Shown: positions 57,521 through 64,000 of the stretch, piece after piece
Numbering within the stretch: position 1 is the first letter of the stretch
How the letters are laid out: the number at the start of each line of letters is the position of its first letter
Source: Zhengella sp020637775
GTDB lineage: Bacteria; Pseudomonadota; Alphaproteobacteria; Rhizobiales; Rhizobiaceae
Length of the DNA: 64,000 nt
Assembly (NCBI RefSeq): GCF_041397485.1
Contig: NZ_JAWKWO010000001.1
Span: forward strand, 992,001 to 1,056,000
Direction: 5' to 3'
Position numbers and translations under genes: made by a program
The notes under the pieces: generated by a model
Told to the model about the DNA's origin: nothing
Databases searched by the model: none
The model's input: only the letters and a program-made list of their open reading frames with translations

Positions 57521-58729
57521 TCAGATGGAGGGGCGCGGCGTCGGAACCGGTATGCCGGGTGCGGGGACACCGCGCAATTGCGAGGTCACGGCCGGCCGCG
57601 CCGGCTCCTCGGCCTCGCCCGGCGCGCTGCCCTGCCTTGCAAACGCCATCGCCGGCGCATCGCCCGGGCGCGGTGTCGGCACGGGCACGTCAGCGAACAC
57701 GGTATTGGCTGCCGCCGGTCCAGTCGCTCCGCCCGGCGCCACGGCAACCGCCACCGGCTCCCGGTTCATCGGCCCCAGATGCGACGAGCGGTAGACCAGC
57801 TTGCCGTCGAAGTCGCGCCCGTCATAGCGCGCCTGCTGGGCCTTCTGCGTACAGATGGATCCGCGGATATCGGCAACGCGTTCGCGATCCTCGCCATAGG
57901 GCTGGAGGTTCGCCAGCGTCGGCTTGCCGGCGGGATCGGTGGCAAAGCCCTGCGCCAGCAGATCGGCCGCCAGATCGGCCCGGTCCTCCTGGGTCAGCGC
58001 CCCGAGAACCACCGCGACGATCGTTCGTCCGCCCCGCGTGGCCGAGGCGGCAAGGTTGAAACCGGAGGCACAGACATAGCCGGTCTTCATGCCGTCGGCG
58101 CCGGCAAACCGGCCAAGCAGGATATTGTAGTTCGGGATCAGCTTGCCGCCCGCCTCGATGCCTTCAAGGGCAAAGAACCCGGCAAATTCGGGAAAATCGC
58201 GCCGGGTCGCAACAGCCAGCAGGGCCAGGTCGCGCGCCGTGGTGTATTGCTTGCCATCGGGCAGGCCGTTCGGATTGGCGAAGCGCGTGTCACTCATGCC
58301 GAGCGCGCGCGCCTCCTCGTTCATCATGGCGACGAATTCCATCTCGGAACCGGCCACCGCCTCGCCAATAGCCATGGCCACGTCATTGGCCGACTTGACC
58401 AGAATGATCTTCAGCGCGTTATCCAGCGTCAGCACGGTGCCGACGGGATAGCCCATCTTGCTCGGCGGCTCCTTTGCCGCCCGTTTTGTCATCTGCACCG
58501 GGCTTTTCATCGACAGATCGCCCGAACGCACCGCCTTGAAGGCCAGCCGCGCCGTCATGACCTTGGTCACGGAGGCCGGATACCATCGCTTGAACGCCTT
58601 GTTGTGCGCCAGCACCGCTCCGCTGGCCACATCGGCCACAACGTAAGGGTTCTGCGCCAGCGCCATGGCGGGCGCAAGCAGCAGGATGGCAAGCGTGGCA
58701 ACAGCGAATCGGATCAGGCGAAGGGGCAT
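57521..58729 (-). CDS. D-alanyl-D-alanine carboxypeptidase (penicillin-binding protein, DacF/PBP5 type)
   Basis: A 402-residue serine-type peptidoglycan DD-carboxypeptidase. A signal peptide covers residues 1-25. SxxK is Ser53-Lys56 in ASVTKVMT, SxN is in KSANDVAM and KTG is in MKTGYVC. Two proline-rich motifs, VPVPTPRP and IPVPTPRPS, near the C-terminus replace a membrane-anchoring helix. It shares a transcript with the COG0523 GTPase. The M20 gene is divergent from it. Confidence 0.92.
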   Translation of the reverse strand: MPLRLIRFAVATLAILLLAPAMALAQNPYVVADVASGAVLAHNKAFKRWYPASVTKVMTARLAFKAVRSGDLSMKSPVQMTKRAAKEPPSKMGYPVGTVLTLDNALKIILVKSANDVAMAIGEAVAGSEMEFVAMMNEEARALGMSDTRFANPNGLPDGKQYTTARDLALLAVATRRDFPEFAGFFALEGIEAGGKLIPNYNILLGRFAGADGMKTGYVCASGFNLAASATRGGRTIVAVVLGALTQEDRADLAADLLAQGFATDPAGKPTLANLQPYGEDRERVADIRGSICTQKAQQARYDGRDFDGKLVYRSSHLGPMNREPVAVAVAPGGATGPAAANTVFADVPVPTPRPGDAPAMAFARQGSAPGEAEEPARPAVTSQLRGVPAPGIPVPTPRPSI

Positions 58730-58884
58730 GATGGGTCGGTTTCTTCGGCTCGGCAGCGGGGATCGGCGTCATTCGGATCGCATGATCTCGTGGTATCCGA
58801 TCCGTGGCGTGAAATCAAAGCGCCAAACATTGACGATCCCGTGACCGGCGTGATCAATCGTCACGTCCAAGGAGGAAATCCAAA

Positions 58885-60054
58885 ATGCCCGTTCTCAATC
58901 GCGCCGCCGAGATCGCCCGTGAGGCCGCCGGATGGCGCCGCCACCTGCACACCATTCCCGAACTGGAATTCGACCTGCCGGAAACCGCCGGCTTCATCGC
59001 CGCGCGGCTGCGCGAGATCGGCGTGGACGAATTGCACACCGGCATCGCCAGGACGGGCATGGTGGCGCTGATCCGCGGCAACCTCGGCGAAGGCCCGACC
59101 GTCGCGCTTCGCGCCGACATGGACGCCCTGCCCATTCGCGAGGCCACCGGCCTGCCCCATGCCTCGCAAAACCTCGGACGCATGCATGCCTGCGGCCATG
59201 ATGGCCATTCGGCCATGTTGCTCGGCGCAGCCAAACACCTCGCGGAAACGCGCAATTTTGCAGGCACCGTGGCGCTCATCTTCCAGCCGGCCGAGGAAAA
59301 CGGCGGCGGCGGCGAGGTCATGGTGAAGGAAGGCATCATGGAGCGCTTCGGTATCGCCAGCGTCTATGGCCTGCACAATGTGCCAGGCGTTCCCGTTGGC
59401 CATTTCGCCACGCGGCCCGGTCCGATCATGGCCTCGACCGCCGAGTTCGACATCACCATCACCGGGCGCGGCGGCCATGCCGCCCATCCCGATGAGACGG
59501 TCGACCCCATCGTCGCCGGCGCGCAGATCGTCTCCGCGCTGCAATCCATCGCCGCGCGCAATGCCGATCCGGTGGAATCCCTCGTCGTCTCCGTCACGCA
59601 ATTCCATGCCGGCGACGCCTACAACGTGATCCCTCAGACCGCGACCATCGCCGGCACCGTGCGCGCCCTCAGGCCCGAACTGGGCGACCTTGCGGAACAC
59701 CGCCTGAAGGCACTGGTATCCGGCCTTGCACAAGCACACGGCGCGACGGCCGAGATCGCCTATGTCACCAGCTATCCGGTGACCGTGAACCATGACGCCG
59801 AAACCGCGCTCGCCGCATCCGTGGCGCGTGGCTTTGCCGGCGACACGCAGGTACGCGACGACGTTCCGCCGACATTGGGTGGCGAGGACTTCGCCTTCAT
59901 GCTTCAGGCCCGCCCCGGCTGCTTCATGTATATCGGCAATGGCGACACCGCGGGCCTTCACCATCCCGAATACGACTTCAACGACGAGACGATCGCCCAC
60001 GGCATCACCTATTGGGTGAAACTGGCCGAGACGGTGCTGGCGGCAAAAGGCTGA
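58885..60054 (+). CDS. M20 family amidohydrolase (hippurate hydrolase-like)
   Basis: A 389-residue zinc-dependent amidohydrolase of the M20/IAL/HipO type. RRHLHTIPELEFDLPET (residues about 18-34), RADMDALPI, the metal-binding RMHACGHDGHSAML (near 97-110), QPAEENGGGGEVMV and the PPTLGGEDFAFML block show the family order. AAGGAGG precedes the ATG. Substrates in the family are N-acyl amino acids. Its position before the NAGGN osmolyte operon may be chance, but an N-acyl hydrolase there is suggestive. Confidence 0.9.
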   Translation: MPVLNRAAEIAREAAGWRRHLHTIPELEFDLPETAGFIAARLREIGVDELHTGIARTGMVALIRGNLGEGPTVALRADMDALPIREATGLPHASQNLGRMHACGHDGHSAMLLGAAKHLAETRNFAGTVALIFQPAEENGGGGEVMVKEGIMERFGIASVYGLHNVPGVPVGHFATRPGPIMASTAEFDITITGRGGHAAHPDETVDPIVAGAQIVSALQSIAARNADPVESLVVSVTQFHAGDAYNVIPQTATIAGTVRALRPELGDLAEHRLKALVSGLAQAHGATAEIAYVTSYPVTVNHDAETALAASVARGFAGDTQVRDDVPPTLGGEDFAFMLQARPGCFMYIGNGDTAGLHHPEYDFNDETIAHGITYWVKLAETVLAAKG

Positions 60055-60112
60055 CCCCCGTCTTTTTCCGTGGTTTGGCGGGAACCGGAGCGCTGCCGAT
60101 GCGTTTATGAGC

Positions 60113-60142
60113 GGCAGGGTTTGCCTTTCGGGCTGCCCTGCC
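60113..60142 (+). other. Hairpin between the M20 gene and asnO
   Basis: GGCAGGG (60113-60119) pairs with CCCTGCC (60136-60142), with a smaller GCC/GGC stem inside. No T-run follows, so its role as terminator or asnO leader is open. Confidence 0.4.
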
Positions 60143-60245
60143 CTATGAGTTTGCGCTGCAGCAATCGCTTGCTAACAAGAAAAAGCCCAGAATCGGAGAA
60201 ATACTTCTCTGCAAGCAAGAACAAGACAGGAGATCGCATCCCGAC

Positions 60246-62020
60246 ATGTGTGGAATAGCCGGGGAAGTTCGTTTCGATGAAAGATTCGCCAATTCTGAAG
60301 CCGTCTCTCGAATAACTGAATCCCTTGCGCCGCGCGGGCCCGACGGATGCGGGATTGTCCAGCAAGGACGGTTTTGTTTCGGCCATCGCCGGCTGAAGAT
60401 CATCGACCTGTCCGAACGCGCCGCCCAGCCCATGGTCGATTCCGAACTGGGCCTGACCATCGCCTTCAACGGCTGCATCTACAATTATCCGGAACTGCGC
60501 GCCGAACTGGAAGGCAAGGGCTACCGCTTCTTCTCCCATGGCGACACGGAAGTGATCCTCAAGGCCTGGCATGCCTGGGGCGCCGAATGCGTGCAGCGCT
60601 TCCATGGCATGTTCGCCTTTGTCATCGCCGAGCGCGACACCGGGCGCACCGTCATGGCGCGCGACCGCTTCGGCATCAAACCGCTCTATCTTGCCGAAAT
60701 GCCCGGCGCGATCCGGTTCGCCTCCAGCCTGCCGGCACTGGTCAAGGGTGGCGATGTCGATACCGGCATCGACCGCGAGGCGCTGCACACCTACATGACC
60801 TTCCATGCCGTCGTGCCGCCGCCGCGCACCATTCTCAAGGGTGTGCGCAAGCTGCCGCCGGCCACCATGCGCATCTATGATGCCACCGGCAATTTCAAGG
60901 AAGAGCGCTACTGGAACCCGCCGCATGCCCGCCGCGCCGGGGACAAGGGCCTGACGCGCGAGGACTGGCGCGACCGCGTGCTCGACGCCCTGCGCGTGGC
61001 GGTGCGCCGGCGCATGGTCGCCGACGTGCCGGTCGGCGTGCTGCTGTCCGGCGGCGTCGATTCCTCCATCATCACCGGCCTGCTGGCAGAGGAAGGCCAG
61101 CGCGACCTGATGACATTCTCCATCGGCTTCGAGGAAGCCAATGGCGAAAAGGGCGATGAGTTCGTCTATTCCGACCTGATCGCCGAGCGCTTCGGCACCG
61201 ATCACCACAAGATCTTCGTGCCCTCCTCGGACCTCATGACGCATCTGCCCGGCGCCATTGGGGCCATGTCGGAGCCCATGGTCTCCTACGACAATATCGG
61301 CTTTTACCTGCTCAGCCGCGAGGTATCGAAACACATCAAGGTGGTGCAGTCAGGACAGGGCGCCGACGAGATCTTCGCCGGTTATCATTGGTATCCCCGC
61401 TGCAATCCTCCAACGATGTCGTCTCCGACTATGCCCGCGTCTTCTTCGACCGCGACCACGAGACACTGAAGACCCAGCTTGCCGACGAATGGATCGCCGA
61501 CAGCGATGTCAGCCGCGATCTCGTTGCCGCCCATCTGATGGCCGACGGCGCGGAGGACCCGGTGGACAGGGCGCTGCGCCTGGACAGCCAGGTCATGCTG
61601 GTGGACGACCCGGTCAAGCGCGTCGACAACATGACCATGGCCTGGGGGCTGGAGGCGCGCGTGCCCTTCCTCGACCACGAACTGGCGGAACTGGCGGCCA
61701 CCATACCGCCCGAGTTCAAGCTCAACGATGGCGGCAAGGGCGTGCTGAAGGATGCCGCACGCCTTGTGGTGCCGCATGAGGTGATCGACCGCAAGAAGGG
61801 CTATTTCCCGGTTCCCCAGCTCAAATACATCGCCGGCCCCTATCTCGACATGGTGCGCGACACGCTGTCGGCGCGGCCGGCGCGCGAGCGCGGCCTGTTC
61901 CGGCAGGAATGGCTGGACCGGCTGTTTGCCGATCCGGCGGCGCATATCACGCCGCTGCGCGGCTCGGAACTGTGGCAGGCGGCACTTCTGGAAATGTGGC
62001 TTCAGGAGCACGCACTGTGA
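60246..62020 (+). pseudogene. asnO: N-acetylglutaminylglutamine amidotransferase, frameshifted
   Basis: An asparagine-synthetase-like enzyme that amidates N-acetylglutaminylglutamine to the osmolyte NAGGN. The first frame (407 codons from 60246) begins MCGIAGEV with catalytic Cys2, holds the glutaminase domain (1-220) and the ATP-pyrophosphatase motif LLSGGVDSSI, then runs out of frame after GADEIFAGYHWYP. The rest (SSNDVVSDYARVFF, then WGLEARVPFLDHEL, to the stop at 62018-62020) lies in the +1 frame. One extra C in the CCCC run at 61395-61398 would rejoin them into 591 residues, the family's normal length. It is either a sequencing error or a disabled gene. ngg starts within its stop codon. 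Confidence 0.85.
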
Positions 62021-63822
62021 GCAGGTCGCAGGGACAGAAGGGCCGGACACGCGGGCAGGCTGGACAGCACCGGCTCAAACGCCTGCGCGAACAGGGTCTC
62101 AAGCCGCCCATCGAAAGCCATGAGGGCGGCCAGGAGCCGATGAAGGAGAATTTCGCGCTCAATTGCGGCTGGGGCCGGCTCGTCTTCGGCCAGACCTTTA
62201 CAGATGCCGGCGCACTTGTCGCCTCGCTGGGCGAGGAACTGCCGGACCGGCGCGACATCGCCATCTATGTCCGTGATCCGCACGTGATCCTGGCCGAGGC
62301 CCCGCAGGAACTGTTCCTCGACCCCTCGCATACCTATCGCCTCGACCTGTCCACATACCGGCCCTCGACCGAAGTCTCGCGCACCTTCTTTGTGCGCCGC
62401 CTGACGTCCCAGTCGGACGCCGACGCCATCAACCGCATCTACGCCGCGCGCGGCATGGTGCCGGTGCCGCCGGAGTTTTTCTGGTCGCGCCGCGATGCCC
62501 GCGCCATCACCTATTTCGTGGCCGAGGACGAGGCCACGGGCGAGATCCTGGGGACGGTGACCGGCGTGGACCACTACCGCGCCTTCAACGATCCCGAGCG
62601 TGGCTCGTCGCTCTGGTGCCTGGCCGTCGATCCGCAGGCCCGTCATCCCGGTGTCGGCGAAACCCTGGTGCGCCGCCTTGCCGAGCACTACGCCGCACGC
62701 GGCGCGGCCTTCATGGATCTCTCGGTCATCCATTCCAACGAGCAGGCCATCAAGCTCTATGAGAAGCTGGGTTTTCACCGGGTGCATTTCTTCGCCGTCA
62801 AGCGCAAGAACCCGATCAACGAGACCCTGTTCACCGGCACCGATACCGACGCCGACCTCAATCCCTATGCCGGCATCATCGTCAAGGAAGCGCGCCGCCG
62901 CGGCATTCACGTGCAGGTGCTGGACGCCGCCGGCGGGTTTTTCCGCCTGACCCATGGCGGGCGCACCATCGACTGCCGTGAAAGCCTGTCGGAACTGACC
63001 AGCGCGGTGGCCATGTCCATCTGCGACGACAAGACCGTGACCCGCCGCTTCGTGGAAAAGGCCGGTGTGGTGGTACCCGACCAGTTGTCCGCCAGCGCCA
63101 GCCGCGCCGAGGTCGAGGAATTCCTTGCCCGTCACGGCGAAGTGGTGGTCAAGCCGGCGCGCGGCGAACAGGGGCGTGGCGTCTCGGTCGGCCTGTCCTC
63201 GATGGACGAAGTGGACGATGCCGTCGGCGCGGCGCGAACGGTTTCCGACGATGTCATCGTCGAGGCCTGTGTCGAGGGCGAGGATCTGCGCCTCGTCGTC
63301 ATCAATTACCGCGTCGTGGCGGCGGCCGTGCGGCGCCCGGCGATGATCACCGGCGACGGCCGTTCCACGGTCAAGGAACTGATCGACAAGCAGAGCCGCC
63401 GCCGGGCCGCCGCCACGGGCGGGGAATCGCGCATTCCGCTGGATGCCGAAACGGATCGCGCGCTGGCCCGCGCCGGCTTCGCGCTGGACGACGTGCCACC
63501 GGACGGCAGGGAAATCCAGGTCCGCAAGACCGCCAACCTGCATACCGGCGGCACGATCCATGACGTCACCGGCATTGTTCATCCGGTTCTGGTGGACGCA
63601 GCCGTCAAGGCCGCGCGCGCCATCGCGATCCCCGTGACCGGAATTGACCTCATGGTGCGGTCGCCAACCGGGCCCGACTATGCTTTTATCGAGGCCAACG
63701 AGCGGCCGGGGCTTGCCAATCACGAACCCCAGCCAACCGCCGAACGGTTCATTGACCTGCTGTTTCCGCTTTCGGTGCCCGCATCCGCCCGGCAGGTCGT
63801 ACAGACCGTCCAGGACCGTTGA
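62017..63822 (+). CDS. ngg: N-acetylglutaminylglutamine synthetase
   Basis: A 601-residue enzyme making N-acetylglutaminylglutamine. The N-terminal GNAT acetyltransferase domain (about residues 120-270) shows VDPQARHPGVGETLV as acetyl-CoA loop; the C-terminal ATP-grasp domain (about 330-590) has VVVKPARGEQGRGVSV and IEANERPGLANHEPQPTAE. The first 45 residues are basic and Gln-rich. Translation starts with GTG at 62017, overlapping the asnO stop (GTGA), behind AGGAG. The product is amidated by AsnO. Confidence 0.95.
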   Translation: MSRSQGQKGRTRGQAGQHRLKRLREQGLKPPIESHEGGQEPMKENFALNCGWGRLVFGQTFTDAGALVASLGEELPDRRDIAIYVRDPHVILAEAPQELFLDPSHTYRLDLSTYRPSTEVSRTFFVRRLTSQSDADAINRIYAARGMVPVPPEFFWSRRDARAITYFVAEDEATGEILGTVTGVDHYRAFNDPERGSSLWCLAVDPQARHPGVGETLVRRLAEHYAARGAAFMDLSVIHSNEQAIKLYEKLGFHRVHFFAVKRKNPINETLFTGTDTDADLNPYAGIIVKEARRRGIHVQVLDAAGGFFRLTHGGRTIDCRESLSELTSAVAMSICDDKTVTRRFVEKAGVVVPDQLSASASRAEVEEFLARHGEVVVKPARGEQGRGVSVGLSSMDEVDDAVGAARTVSDDVIVEACVEGEDLRLVVINYRVVAAAVRRPAMITGDGRSTVKELIDKQSRRRAAATGGESRIPLDAETDRALARAGFALDDVPPDGREIQVRKTANLHTGGTIHDVTGIVHPVLVDAAVKAARAIAIPVTGIDLMVRSPTGPDYAFIEANERPGLANHEPQPTAERFIDLLFPLSVPASARQVVQTVQDR

Positions 63823-63823
63823 C

Positions 63824-64000
63824 ATGACCCGCCTCGCCATCGACACCGGATATCTCGCCCGCACGCTGAAGGATCTGCTGGAGATACCCAGCCCGACCGG
63901 CTACACCGACACCGTCGTTCGCCATGTCTCGCGCGAATTGAAGGCGCTCGGCCTCGATGTGGAACTGACCCGGCGCGGCGCCATTCGCGCCATCCGCCCC
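63824..64000 (+). CDS. M42-family hydrolase of the NAGGN operon (N-terminal part, cut by window end)
   Basis: The first 59 residues of a protein starting MTRLAIDTGYLARTLKDLLE with IPSPTGYTDTVVRHVSRELK, the opening typical of peptidase M42-type hydrolases that follow ngg in this operon. It begins one base after the ngg stop, so co-translation is likely. The metal-binding residues lie beyond the window. In NAGGN operons this hydrolase is associated with the osmolyte, but its exact role is uncertain. Confidence 0.85.
   Translation, partial: MTRLAIDTGYLARTLKDLLEIPSPTGYTDTVVRHVSRELKALGLDVELTRRGAIRAIRP

Noticed and set aside
60246..62020. Programmed ribosomal frameshift in asnO
   Set aside because: CCCC with no downstream pseudoknot or slippery heptamer that I can recognise, and the family is normally one frame; error or mutation is simpler. 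Kept only as a minor option.
1..64000. CRISPR arrays, insertion sequences, prophage, rRNA
   Set aside because: No regularly spaced repeats, transposase genes, structural phage genes or rRNA segments were found on reading.

Overview
The window is ordinary-looking, GC-rich chromosome of an alphaproteobacterium, most likely a member of the Hyphomicrobiales (Rhizobiales). This rests on recognisable gene blocks and products: tlpA / argH-lptM-lysA with a TIGR02302-type protein, hpt next to ftsEX, hisC-tyrC, cobS-cobT beside dnaJ-like and bolA genes, aroK-aroB, xerD-accA, a twin-transmembrane/HIG1-like protein with a PduO-type adenosyltransferase and etfBA, and the N-acetylglutaminylglutamine amide (NAGGN) operon. 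The species cannot be named from the sequence alone. No insertion sequence, prophage, CRISPR array, rRNA or plasmid-type origin was seen. No stretch longer than about 250 bases lacks a gene, and coding is dense on both strands.

Layout. 1-3.9 kb (minus strand): the start of a FadE-type acyl-CoA dehydrogenase, an unusual fusion of an SDR-like epimerase with a membrane SPW/VKOR-like region, and an IclR regulator. The regulator is divergent from a five-gene branched-chain-type ABC transporter (4.1-8.8 kb) that has a likely operator and a short leader ORF in front of it. 9-16 kb: a small zinc-ribbon protein, tRNA-Leu(CAA), DedA-like and DsbB-like membrane proteins, HNH nuclease, AlkA-like glycosylase, GluQ, DMT transporter, BrkB-like protein, SDR. 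16-20.6 kb: HIG1-like protein, cobalamin adenosyltransferase, rhomboid protease, electron-transfer flavoprotein etfBA with a palindromic operator, and 3-hydroxybutyryl-CoA dehydrogenase. 20.8-23.3 kb: the carboxynorspermidine dehydrogenase/decarboxylase pair, an alternative spermidine-type polyamine route. 23.3-36.5 kb: tlpA, argH, lptM, lysA, the TIGR02302 protein, response regulator, hpt, ftsEX, YdcF, plsC, ChaC-like and DUF2125-type genes.

36.5-45.4 kb: tyrC, hisC, a methyltransferase, gloB, a cupin, a YhhN-like protein, a DMT exporter, a DUF3108 protein, rpmB, a queuosine-precursor transporter and a phytase-like esterase. 45.4-52.5 kb: cobT, cobS, dnaJ-like and bolA, then a CNNM/CBS protein with aroB and aroK in one overlapping operon. 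52.7-60 kb: a small membrane protein coupled to xerD, accA, a YafK-like L,D-transpeptidase lipoprotein coupled to tusA, a histidine-rich COG0523 GTPase following a DD-carboxypeptidase, and an M20 amidohydrolase. 60.2-64 kb: the NAGGN osmoprotectant operon (asnO, ngg, M42-family hydrolase cut by the window end). The asnO gene as given carries a one-base frameshift.

The most notable items are the SDR-SPW-VKOR fusion (467-2953), the frameshift in asnO (near 61395), two perfect palindromes placed like operators (4016-4030 before the ABC transporter, 17732-17749 over the etf promoter), a 29-codon leader ORF whose stop overlaps the first ABC gene, and a 10-base motif resembling a CtrA half-site upstream of both ftsE and the L,D-transpeptidase gene. 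I did not find a clearly new defence or mobile system.
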